Shown here: piece by piece, positions 1 to 6,411 of the stretch
How the letters are laid out: each line of letters opens with the position of its first letter
Position numbering within the stretch: the stretch's first letter is position 1
Translations under genes and position numbers: made by a program
Notes under the pieces: generated by a model
The model's input: only the letters and a program-made list of their open reading frames with translations
Databases searched by the model: none
Told to the model about the DNA's origin: nothing
NCBI GenBank assembly: GCA_959598545.1
Contig: CAUGFC010000083.1
Coordinates: 1-8,025, forward strand
Length of the DNA: 8,025 bases
Source: an uncultured Olsenella sp.
Lineage (GTDB): Bacteria > Actinomycetota > Coriobacteriia > Coriobacteriales > Atopobiaceae
Direction of reading: 5' to 3'

Positions 1-108
1 GGGCTCGCGGAGGCGGCGTAGCCGGAATAGTCCGGAAAAACGTCCGGGGTCCCGTTGTGCTTGATTGTGTACGTTATTGGTGCGCGGGAGTCATCGGGCG
101 AGAAGATC

Positions 109-115
109 GGGGGGG
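109..115 (+). promoter_or_regulatory. G-rich Shine-Dalgarno candidate for the DUF512 gene
   Basis: A run of seven G residues ends 6 nt before the ATG at 122. It is not a canonical AGGAGG, but it can pair with the CCUCC of 16S rRNA and its spacing is right. It supports the start at 122 over the upstream in-frame TTG at 65, which has no purine-rich site before it. Confidence 0.45.
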
Positions 116-121
116 TGCGGC

Positions 122-1501
122 ATGGCCGAGCAGAAGCGCGCTGACTACGCCTCGACGAGGGAGCGCCCCCTGGGCGCATGGGTCGCCGCCGTGGAGGAGG
201 GGAGCCCCGCCTGGGAGGCCGGGATCGAGCCGGGCATGCGCGTCGAGCGCGTGAACGGCGTCGTGCCGCGCGACCTCATCGACTGGCGCTGGGAGGCCGA
301 CGGCGCCTGCTGCGAGCTCGAGGTCTTCGACCCGCGCGACGGCACCACGACGCCCTGCGAGCTCTGGCGCGAGCCGGGCCAGGACTGGGGCATCGACTTC
401 ACCGACGTCCTCTTCGACGGCATCCGCACCTGCGTGAACGCCTGCCAGTTCTGCTTCATGGCGATGCTTCCGCCGGAGGCGCGCGCCACGCTCACGCTGC
501 GCGATGACGACTATCGGCTCTCCTTCCTGCAGGGCAACTTCGTGACGCTCACCAACGTCTCCGACGAGGAGGCCAGGCGCATCGTCACCTGCGGCCTCTC
601 GCCGATGAACGTCTCCATCCACGCGATCACCCCTGAGGTGCGCCGCAGCCTCATCGGCCGGCGCGCGGACCGCGGCATCGAGGTGCTCGAGCGCCTGCTA
701 GCGGGCGGCATCGAGGTGCACGCACAGATCGTGCTCTGCCCGGGAATCAACGACGGCGCCGAGCTCGCCGCCACACTCGACTGGGTCGAGGCGCGCCCCG
801 GCATTACCTCCCTCGCGATCGTGCCGCTCGGCTACACCAAGCACAGCCGACGCTTCAAGAACTCCGATGACGTCGAGGCGTCGCGCGCGGTCGTGTCGCT
901 CGTCGAGCCCTACCAGGAGCGGGCGAGAAGGACGCTCGGCATCACGCGCTTCCAGCTCTCCGACGAGTTCTACGTCGACGCCAACCTGCCCGTCCCGCCG
1001 GCGGAGACCTACGACGGCTACCCGCAGTTCTACGACGGCATCGGCATGCTCCGGAGCTTCCTCGACGAGACGGCGCTCGTCGCGCGTGAGCGCGCCTGCG
1101 ACCTGCGGCGCGTTGACGATGCCCTTGCCGAGCGGGACCTGCGTGTGGAGCTTGTCTGCGGCGAGGCGGCGGCCGAGACGATCGGCGCCTTCTGCCGTGC
1201 GCTGTCGCCCTCCGGCCGCGCACGGACGCACTCGGTCAGGAACGACTACTTCGGCGGCGACGTCAACGTGACGGGCCTCATCGTGTCCGAGGACCTGCTC
1301 GCCCAGATGCCGGATGACCTCGCGGGCACGCTCGTCGTGCTCCCCGAGGTGATGTTCAACTTCGACAAGCTCACCCTCGACGGCGACACCGAGGCGCGCA
1401 TCCTCGACGAGCTTCGAGCCCGCGGCGCCCTCGTGACCGTGAGCGCCCCCAACCCCGGCGACTACCTCGACGCCCTTCTCGCCATCCTCGCTCTTGCGTA
1501 G
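122..1501 (+). CDS. PDZ / radical SAM / DUF512 domain protein
   Basis: This 459-residue protein resembles the DUF512 family of putative Fe-S oxidoreductases; its reaction is unknown. The order is a PDZ-like segment (about residues 18-60, with EEGSPAWEAGIEPGMRV), a radical SAM-type core (about 95-290) and a DUF512 C-terminal part (about 290-450). The core has the cluster motif CX3CX2C at C104, C108 and C111, followed by family signatures DDDYRLSFLQGNFVTLTN (128-145), SPMNVSIHA (160-168) and QIVLCPGINDG (202-212). The C-terminal part has VRNDYFGGDVNVTGL (372-386) and VVLPEVMF. The cysteine motif implies a [4Fe-4S] cluster that cleaves S-adenosylmethionine, by family knowledge. I chose the ATG at 122 because the PDZ begins soon after it and a G-rich tract lies just upstream; the in-frame extension to 65 starts with TTG and looks unlike the family. 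The gene lies upstream of der, an arrangement seen in many Firmicutes. The family call is firm, the function open. Confidence 0.9.
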   Translation: MAEQKRADYASTRERPLGAWVAAVEEGSPAWEAGIEPGMRVERVNGVVPRDLIDWRWEADGACCELEVFDPRDGTTTPCELWREPGQDWGIDFTDVLFDGIRTCVNACQFCFMAMLPPEARATLTLRDDDYRLSFLQGNFVTLTNVSDEEARRIVTCGLSPMNVSIHAITPEVRRSLIGRRADRGIEVLERLLAGGIEVHAQIVLCPGINDGAELAATLDWVEARPGITSLAIVPLGYTKHSRRFKNSDDVEASRAVVSLVEPYQERARRTLGITRFQLSDEFYVDANLPVPPAETYDGYPQFYDGIGMLRSFLDETALVARERACDLRRVDDALAERDLRVELVCGEAAAETIGAFCRALSPSGRARTHSVRNDYFGGDVNVTGLIVSEDLLAQMPDDLAGTLVVLPEVMFNFDKLTLDGDTEARILDELRARGALVTVSAPNPGDYLDALLAILALA

Positions 1502-1506
1502 CCGCC

Positions 1507-1603
1507 GCGCGCGTCCGGGGAGGAAGGTCCGGCGCTTCGGACAGTCCTCGGTCGCTACGCTCGCTGGGTAACTCGCGGCGGACCTTCCTCCCCGGCCGCG
1601 CGC
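1507..1603. repeat. Long inverted repeat 1 after the DUF512 gene
   Basis: Two arms of 25 nt pair at 24 positions: 1507-1531 with 1579-1603, including an uninterrupted 17-bp stretch (1515-1531 with 1579-1595), one T/C mismatch (1514/1596), then 7 more bp. The spacer is 47 nt. The repeat starts 6 nt after the DUF512 stop codon. No T-run follows on either strand, so it is not a standard intrinsic terminator. A smaller alternative hairpin inside it pairs GTCCG (1527-1531) with CGGAC (1538-1542). It could be a 3'-end stabilising or terminating structure, a REP/MITE-like repeated element, or both; copy number in the genome cannot be seen here. Confidence 0.75.
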
Positions 1604-1622
1604 TGACAGATACGTGACGGCA

Positions 1623-1720
1623 GCCTGCCTGGGCACGGCCAACGTCCGCCGCGAGTTCTTGGCGAACGCCCTTCTCGCCAAGCTGTCTGAGCGCCGGATG
1701 TTGGTCGCGCCCAGGCAGGC
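1623..1720. repeat. Long imperfect inverted repeat 2 between the DUF512 gene and der
   Basis: The outer stem is a perfect 12 bp: GCCTGCCTGGGC (1623-1634) with GCCCAGGCAGGC (1709-1720). It continues inward with interruptions: 1636-1648 pairs with 1695-1707, using two G-T wobbles. An inner perfect 8-bp stem, CTTGGCGA (1658-1665) with TCGCCAAG (1675-1682), closes a 9-nt loop. The whole is a long interrupted hairpin of about 98 nt, close in size to the repeat just before it. No T-run follows. It may be a structured RNA or a repeated palindromic element; function is unknown. Confidence 0.65.
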
Positions 1721-1768
1721 GGTCAGCCCGTGGATTTCTCGCGCTCACCGGCGAATATGCACCGTTCG

Positions 1769-1777
1769 TGGTAAGAT
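1769..1777 (+). promoter_or_regulatory. Extended -10 promoter candidate for der operon
   Basis: TGG followed by TAAGAT (1772-1777) gives an extended -10 pattern (TGn plus a hexamer matching TATAAT at 4 of 6). It sits in a locally A/T-rich island (about 1752-1796) within otherwise GC-rich DNA. Transcription would start near 1784, leaving a leader of about 25 nt before der. No good -35 hexamer is found at normal spacing, which extended -10 promoters can tolerate. If real, it would drive der and the genes behind it, independently of the DUF512 gene and of the inverted repeats upstream. Confidence 0.4.
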
Positions 1778-1808
1778 TTCCCCGCAAATCGAATAGCGAG
1801 GAGACGAG

Positions 1809-3140
1809 ATGCCCAAACCCGTAGTCGCCGTGGTCGGCCGGCCCAACGTCGGCAAGTCCACGCTCGTGAACCGCATCGCGGTGAGTCGCGACGCCATCGT
1901 GCACGAGTCGCGCGGCGTGACGAGAGACCGCTCCTACCACGAGGCCGACTGGAACGGACGCGAGTTCACCCTCATCGACACCGGCGGCATCGAGTCCGTC
2001 AAGTCCAAGGACGTCTTCGCCCCGCGCATTCGCGAGCAGGCCCTCATGGCCTGCGAGGAGGCCGACGTCATCGTCTTCGTCGTCGACGGCAGGACCGGCG
2101 TGACCGACGAGGACGAGGAGGTCGCCCGCATCGTCCGTCGCACGGACAAGCCCGTCTTCCTCGTCGTGAACAAGAAGGACGACCCCGCCACCGAGCAGGA
2201 CGGCCTCTGGGACTTCTACGCCCTCGGCGTCGGCGAGCCGCGCCCGCTCTCGGCCGGTCACGGCCACGGCACCGGCGACCTGCTCGACGAGATCGTCGCC
2301 TCGTTTCCCGAGGAGGAGGCGGAGGAGCCCGAGGACGACGTCCTCTCGCTCGCCATCATCGGCCGGCCCAACGTCGGCAAGTCCAGCCTCGCGAACCGCC
2401 TCGCCAACAAGAAGCGCTCAATCGTCTCCGACGTCGCCGGAACCACGCGCGACGCGATCGACACCATGATCGAGTGGCAGAGCCAGACCATCCGCCTCGT
2501 CGACACGGCAGGCATGCGCAAGAAGTCCCAGGTCCACGAGGACGTCGAGTACTACAGCCTCGTCCGTGGCCTCCAGGCCATCGAGCGCGCCGACGTCTGC
2601 CTGCTCGTCGCCGACGCCACCGTCGGGGTCACCGAGCAGGACCAGAAGGTCGCCGGCATGGCCATCGATCGCGGCCGCGCGCTTGTGCTCGTCCTCAACA
2701 AGTGGGACCTCGTGGAGACCGAGCAGCAGCGCGACGAGATCGTCTCCTCGATTGACAAGCGTCTCGCCTTCGCGCCCTGGATCCCCTCCGTGAACGTCTC
2801 CGCTCTCACGGGGCGCGCCACGGACAAGGTCCTGCAGCTCGCCGTCCGTGCCGCCGAGGCACATTCGTCCCAGCTCAGGACCACCGAGCTCAACGACTTC
2901 CTCGCTCAGATCCGCGAGGGCGGCCACACGCGCAGCGAGAGGGGCCGCCGCCTCAAGATCCGCTACGCGACGCAGACGGGCACCGAGCCCCCCGTCATAT
3001 CCTTCTGGTGCAACGCCCCCGACCTCGTTGACGACAACTTCGAGCGGTTCCTCGAGAACCGCCTGCGCCAGCGCTTCGACCTCACCGGCACGCCGGTGCG
3101 GCTGAAGTTCCGCCGATCCACCGAGGGGGGCGAGCGCTGA
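1809..3140 (+). CDS. der: Ribosome-assembly GTPase Der (EngA)
   Basis: Der is the double-domain GTPase needed for maturation of the 50S ribosomal subunit. The 443-residue product has the full layout and usual length. G domain 1 has a P-loop GRPNVGKS (10-17), GVTRD (36-40), DTGG (57-60) and NKKD (121-124). An acidic linker (about 165-178) leads to G domain 2 with GRPNVGKS (185-192), GTTRD (211-215), DTAG (232-235) followed by MRKK, and NKWD (297-300). The C-terminal KH-like domain spans about 350-440. All nucleotide-binding motifs look intact. The ATG is preceded by GAGGAG (1798-1803) with 5-nt spacing. It is the first gene of the compact cluster: its stop TGA shares its A with the plsY start, so translation is probably coupled. 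Confidence 0.98.
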   Translation: MPKPVVAVVGRPNVGKSTLVNRIAVSRDAIVHESRGVTRDRSYHEADWNGREFTLIDTGGIESVKSKDVFAPRIREQALMACEEADVIVFVVDGRTGVTDEDEEVARIVRRTDKPVFLVVNKKDDPATEQDGLWDFYALGVGEPRPLSAGHGHGTGDLLDEIVASFPEEEAEEPEDDVLSLAIIGRPNVGKSSLANRLANKKRSIVSDVAGTTRDAIDTMIEWQSQTIRLVDTAGMRKKSQVHEDVEYYSLVRGLQAIERADVCLLVADATVGVTEQDQKVAGMAIDRGRALVLVLNKWDLVETEQQRDEIVSSIDKRLAFAPWIPSVNVSALTGRATDKVLQLAVRAAEAHSSQLRTTELNDFLAQIREGGHTRSERGRRLKIRYATQTGTEPPVISFWCNAPDLVDDNFERFLENRLRQRFDLTGTPVRLKFRRSTEGGER

Positions 3141-3814
3141 TGCAGGGTCTCGCGCTCTGGACCGCCGTCTTCACGCTCGGCGCCTACCTCGTCTGCGGCA
3201 TCCCGTTCGGCCTCGTGGTCGCGCGGCTCATGGGCCACGTCGACGTCCGCGAGGTCGGCTCGGGCAACATCGGCACCACCAACGTCGCGCGCTCCGTCGG
3301 GAAGGGGGCCGCGGCGGCGACGCTCCTGCTCGACCTGGGCAAGGGCCTCGTGTGGATGCTCGTCGCCCGCTACGCCGTGGCGGCGCTCGCCCTCGACGGC
3401 GACGTCGCCGCGCTCGACCACACCACCGCCTTCGGTGCGTCGCTCGCCTTCGTCTTTCTCGGGTGCATCTGCGGTCACGTCGTCTCGCCCGACCTCCGCG
3501 TCCACGGCGGGCAGGGGATGGCCGTTGGCTTCGGGGCGGCCCTCGGCCTCTACTGGCCCGACGGCCTCGCCGCGCTCGCCGTGTTCCTCGTGCTCGCCGT
3601 CCCCACGCGCTACGTCTCCCTCGGCTCCGTCTTCGCCGCGGCGTCGCTGCCCGTGTGGTGCGTCGTCTTCGGCTTCCCCGCGGCCGCCATCGCCCCCGTC
3701 GCCGTCGCCGCCGTCGTGGTGATCTGGTCCCACCGCGAGAACGTGCGCAGGCTCGCCCGTCATGAGGAGCGTCGCTTCTCGTTCCATCGCTCTGACAAGG
3801 AGGAGACGCACTGA
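3140..3814 (+). CDS. plsY: Acyl-phosphate:glycerol-3-phosphate acyltransferase PlsY
   Basis: PlsY is an integral membrane enzyme that transfers an acyl group from acyl phosphate to glycerol 3-phosphate, the first step of phospholipid synthesis. The 224 residues are strongly hydrophobic with several membrane segments (about 5-30, 55-85, 97-113, 130-155, 160-195). Motif 1 is GSGNIGTTNVAR (40-51). The DLGKG (65-69) and TRYVSLGSV (156-164) signatures are present. Motif 3 is HRENVRRL (198-205) with glutamates at 209-210. Motif 2 is unusual: HGGQGMAVG (122-130) where the family normally has KGGKGVATxxG, so both lysines and the threonine differ while the glycines remain. The gene overlaps der and rpe by 1 nt each. 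Position after der is common in Firmicutes and related groups. The assignment is secure; full activity is assumed. Confidence 0.95.
   Translation: MQGLALWTAVFTLGAYLVCGIPFGLVVARLMGHVDVREVGSGNIGTTNVARSVGKGAAAATLLLDLGKGLVWMLVARYAVAALALDGDVAALDHTTAFGASLAFVFLGCICGHVVSPDLRVHGGQGMAVGFGAALGLYWPDGLAALAVFLVLAVPTRYVSLGSVFAAASLPVWCVVFGFPAAAIAPVAVAAVVVIWSHRENVRRLARHEERRFSFHRSDKEETH
3797..3805 (+). promoter_or_regulatory. Strong Shine-Dalgarno for rpe inside plsY
   Basis: AAGGAGGAG lies within the last codons of plsY, 8 nt before the rpe ATG at 3814. It is the best match to the anti-Shine-Dalgarno sequence noticed in the window. It fixes the rpe start and suggests that rpe is initiated efficiently as well as being coupled to plsY termination. 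Confidence 0.75.
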
Positions 3815-4491
3815 TGTCCGACAGCGTTCTCATTGCCCCGTCCATCCTCTCCGCCGACTACCTGCGCCTCTCCGACGAGCTCGCCCAGGTCTCCTCGGCC
3901 GACCTGATCCACTTCGACGTCATGGACGGGCACTTCGTCCCCAACCTGACGTTCGGCCCCGACATGCTCCGCGCCGTGGCGGCGGCGAGCGACCTGCCGG
4001 TCGACGCGCACCTGATGGTCTCCAACCCCGACGAGGTGACCGAGAAGTACCTCGACGCCGGCGCCTCCATCGTCTCCTTCCACTACGAGGCCGCGCTGCA
4101 CGCGCATCGCCTCGTGCAGCTGATCAAGGACCGCGGTGCCAAGGCCTCGATCGCGCTCAACCCCGCCACGCCCGTGAGCGTGCTCGAGCCGATCCTGGAC
4201 GACCTCGACATGGTCCTCGTGATGAGCGTCAACCCCGGGTTCGGCGGCCAGACTTTCATCGAGTCCACCCTTCGCAAGCTCCGTCGCCTCCGCCGCATGT
4301 GCGACGAGCACGGCGTGAGCCCGCTCGTCGAGGTCGACGGCGGCATCTCCGCCAGAAACGTCGCCGAGGTCACCGCCTCCGGCGCCAACGTCTTCGTGGC
4401 CGGCAGCGCCGTGTTCGGCTCAGCCGACCGTGCGGCGGCCATCGAGGACATCCGCGCCAACGCGGTCGCCGCCGTCTCCAAGACCGCCTAG
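3814..4491 (+). CDS. rpe: Ribulose-phosphate 3-epimerase
   Basis: The enzyme interconverts D-ribulose 5-phosphate and D-xylulose 5-phosphate in the non-oxidative pentose phosphate pathway, in the cytoplasm. The 225-residue product is a complete TIM barrel of normal length. It begins with IAPSILSADY (7-16), then HFDVMDGHFVPN (33-44), DAHLMV (64-69), the phosphate-loop region VNPGFGGQ (139-146), VDGGI (174-178) and VAGSAVFG (195-202). By comparison with characterised Rpe proteins, H33, D35, H66 and D175 are the divalent-metal ligands, and D35 and D175 the acid/base pair. All are present. The start shares one base with the plsY stop and has a strong ribosome-binding site. The next gene begins 7 nt after the stop. 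Nothing appears altered. Confidence 0.98.
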   Translation: MSDSVLIAPSILSADYLRLSDELAQVSSADLIHFDVMDGHFVPNLTFGPDMLRAVAAASDLPVDAHLMVSNPDEVTEKYLDAGASIVSFHYEAALHAHRLVQLIKDRGAKASIALNPATPVSVLEPILDDLDMVLVMSVNPGFGGQTFIESTLRKLRRLRRMCDEHGVSPLVEVDGGISARNVAEVTASGANVFVAGSAVFGSADRAAAIEDIRANAVAAVSKTA

Positions 4492-4498
4492 GGGCGCC

Positions 4499-5680
4499 GT
4501 GACGGACAACCTCACATACCTCGACTACGCGGCCTCGTCGCCGCTGCGCCCCGAGGCCCTCGGGGCCATGCGCGCCTACGACGAGGCGCCGTACGCCGGC
4601 GCGAACCCCAACTCGCTCCACACGCTCGGCCGTTTGGCGGCCAGGGCGCTGGACGGGGCGCGCGCCGACCTCGCGCGTGCGCTCGGCGGCGGGTTCCGGC
4701 CCTCCGACGTCACGTTCACCTCGGGCGGGACCGAGTCGAACAACCTCGCGCTTCTCGGCATCGCCGAGGGCGTCCGGGCGCGCTCGAGCCGCCGGAGGCG
4801 CGTGGTCGTCTCTGCCATCGAGCACGACTCCGTCCTCGACCTCGTGGGCCCGCTGCGCGAGCGCGGGTTCGAGGTCGAGCTCGTGCGCCCCGACCGCTCC
4901 GGCGTCGTGGGCACGGGCGCCCTCGCCCCGCTTCTCGAGGAGACCTGCGCGCTCGTCTCCGTCATGTACGCGAACAACGAGACGGGCGTGATCCAGCCGG
5001 TCGCCGAGCTCGCGCGCGTCGCCCACGCCGCCGGCGCCCTCTTCCACACCGACGCCGTCCAGGCGTTCGGGCACGTCCCCCTCGACCTCGGGGGCGTCGA
5101 CGCCGTGAGCGTCGCCGCGCACAAGATCGGCGGACCCGTCGGTGTCGGCGCGCTCGCGCTGCGCGGGCGCGTGCCGCTGCGCCCCCAGAGCTTCGGCGGC
5201 GGCCAGGAGGTCGGTCGCCGCGCGGGCACCCAGGACGTGCGGGGGGCGCTGGCCTTCGCCGCGGCGGCCCGTGCCTGCCAGTCCTCGCTGGGCCCCGTGC
5301 GAGAGCTCGTCTCGGCACGCGCGAACAGGCTCTACGAGCGCCTCTGCGCGCCGGGGACCGGTGTCGTGGCGACCGTCTCGGCCTCTGTCGACGAGGGGCG
5401 CCTCCCCGGCATCGTGAGCGTCATGGTGCCCGGGCTCGACTCCGAGACCCTCATCCTCGCCCTCGACCAGGCGGGCTTCGAGGTGTCCGCCGCCTCCGCG
5501 TGCTCGTCGGGGTCGCTCGACGCGAGCCACGTCCTGCTCGCCATGGGCATCCCGCGCGACGAGGCCCTGGGCTCCCTGCGCGTCTCGTTCGACGAGCGCG
5601 TCCCCGAGGAGGACCTCGAACGCTTCGCCGCAACGCTCCTGAACGTCGTCTCCGAGCGCACCCGTCGCTCGAACCGCTAG
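4499..5680 (+). CDS. Cysteine desulfurase, NifS/IscS type
   Basis: This PLP-dependent class V aminotransferase-fold enzyme removes sulfur from L-cysteine as a persulfide, for Fe-S clusters or tRNA thiolation. Its 393 residues start YLDYAASSPLRP (7-18) and show TSGGTESNN (74-82), EHDSV with PLP-stacking H109, YANNETG (157-163), HTDAVQAFG (183-191), Schiff-base lysine in AAHKIGGP (K209), RAGTQ (241-245) and the sulfur-acceptor cysteine in ASACSSGS (C335). The long cysteine-containing loop marks group I (IscS/NifS) rather than SufS. I took the GTG at 4499: it follows GGGG (4491-4494), lies 7 nt after the rpe stop, and gives the family N-terminus; the in-frame ATG at 4430 would overlap rpe by 62 nt and adds an unrelated proline/arginine tail. 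No scaffold gene or thiouridylase (mnmA) is in view, so iscS versus nifS cannot be decided. Confidence 0.94.
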   Translation: MTDNLTYLDYAASSPLRPEALGAMRAYDEAPYAGANPNSLHTLGRLAARALDGARADLARALGGGFRPSDVTFTSGGTESNNLALLGIAEGVRARSSRRRRVVVSAIEHDSVLDLVGPLRERGFEVELVRPDRSGVVGTGALAPLLEETCALVSVMYANNETGVIQPVAELARVAHAAGALFHTDAVQAFGHVPLDLGGVDAVSVAAHKIGGPVGVGALALRGRVPLRPQSFGGGQEVGRRAGTQDVRGALAFAAAARACQSSLGPVRELVSARANRLYERLCAPGTGVVATVSASVDEGRLPGIVSVMVPGLDSETLILALDQAGFEVSAASACSSGSLDASHVLLAMGIPRDEALGSLRVSFDERVPEEDLERFAATLLNVVSERTRRSNR

Positions 5681-5692
5681 AGAGAGGTACCG

Positions 5693-6409
5693 ATGACCGA
5701 ACCCGCCGCCCTCATGAGGCTCCAGGAGCTCGACCTCGAGCTGCTCAAGCATGCCTCCACGCTCTCCGCCATGCCGCAGCGCAAGCGCCTGCAGACCATC
5801 GAGCTCGCGAGCCGCAAGGTCGCCTCCGAGCTCAAGGGCATCGTGGGGCAGCGCAAGGACGCGCAGACCGACGTGACCGAGGCCGAGGAGGCCCTCGCGC
5901 ACTATCGCGCCAAGACCGCCGAGGTCCAGGCCGAGGCGGACGCCGGCGAGCACACGCACCGCGAGATCAGCTCCTTCGAGCAGCAGCTCACCTCGCTCGC
6001 CAAGCGCATCGAGAAGTCCGAGTTCACCCTCGGCCCCCTGCGCGAGCGCCTCGAGCGCCTGGAGCGCGCCGAGCGAAACGCCCGTCTCACCGCCGAGCGG
6101 CTCGAGGCCGAGCGTGCGACGACGCAGTCCGAGCTCGAGGAGGCGTCACGCGACCTGCGCGCCCGGATCGTGACCCTGTCCCGCGAGCGCGAGCAGGTGG
6201 CCGCCGAGCTCCCCGCCGTGCTTCTCGAGCGCTACGAGGCCGCCCGCAAGCGCTTCAAGGGACTCGGGGTGGAGCGCCTGAGCGGCAACGTGCCGTCGGT
6301 GTGCCGCGTGAAGCTCCAGCCGAGCCAGTTCCACGACCTCGCGCAGCACGGGGAGATCACCGAGTGCCCGTACTGCCACCGCATCCTCATCACCTCCGAG
6401 GAGGAGTAG
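5693..6409 (+). CDS. Coiled-coil protein with C-terminal zinc ribbon (zf-RING_7 type)
   Basis: This is a 238-residue cytoplasmic protein with no signal peptide or membrane segment. Residues about 30-185 are rich in E, R, K, A, L and Q with heptad-like spacing, predicting a long antiparallel coiled coil. The C-terminus (204-231) resembles the C4-type zinc ribbon of the zf-RING_7 (DUF164) family, as in chlamydial CT398: it ends with CPYCHRIL (225-232). The family normally has two CX2C pairs, but the first reads CRVK (204-207), so the second cysteine is a lysine. Zinc binding may therefore use three cysteines plus a histidine (H214 or H229), or be weakened. CT398-like proteins have been linked to secretion and sigma-54 partners; no such genes are near here, so the role is open. 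The ATG follows GAGAGG (5682-5687) at 5-nt spacing, 12 nt after the desulfurase stop. Confidence 0.85.
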   Translation: MTEPAALMRLQELDLELLKHASTLSAMPQRKRLQTIELASRKVASELKGIVGQRKDAQTDVTEAEEALAHYRAKTAEVQAEADAGEHTHREISSFEQQLTSLAKRIEKSEFTLGPLRERLERLERAERNARLTAERLEAERATTQSELEEASRDLRARIVTLSREREQVAAELPAVLLERYEAARKRFKGLGVERLSGNVPSVCRVKLQPSQFHDLAQHGEITECPYCHRILITSEEE

Positions 6410-6411
6410 GC

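Noticed and set aside
1..21. Possible last six codons of an upstream + strand gene (reads GLAEAA then TAG in the first frame).
   Set aside because: Six codons in GC-rich DNA cannot be told from chance, and no family can be recognised. The rest of 22-121 shows no convincing gene or promoter; TTGTGC/TTGATT (55-66) has no good -10 at proper spacing.
22..40. Small inverted repeat CCGGA (22-26) / TCCGG (31-35) followed by AAAAA, considered as a terminator.
   Set aside because: The stem is only 5 bp and the tract is A on the + strand; on the - strand the T-run comes before the stem rather than after it. This does not fit an intrinsic terminator in either direction.
1507..1603. Intrinsic terminator for the DUF512 gene.
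   Set aside because: The stem is strong but the spacer is 47 nt and no T-run follows, so it is listed as an inverted repeat of unknown role rather than as a terminator.
4430..4498. Extended N-terminus for the cysteine desulfurase from the ATG at 4430.
   Set aside because: It would overlap rpe by 62 nt and adds residues not found in the family. The GTG at 4499 places the conserved YLDYAA block at residues 7-12, as expected.
4370..5959. Long - strand open frame of 529 codons antiparallel to the desulfurase and its neighbours.
   Set aside because: It is a shadow frame produced by high GC codon bias. Its translation is low-complexity (R, G, A, E, D, H) with no family motif, while the + strand genes there are unambiguous.
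5500..6411. Upstream in-frame extension of coaBC giving a 700-residue product.
   Set aside because: It lies inside the desulfurase and zinc-ribbon genes, is arginine/proline rich and unlike any CoaBC. The ATG at 6412 with GAGGAG upstream gives the normal family length.
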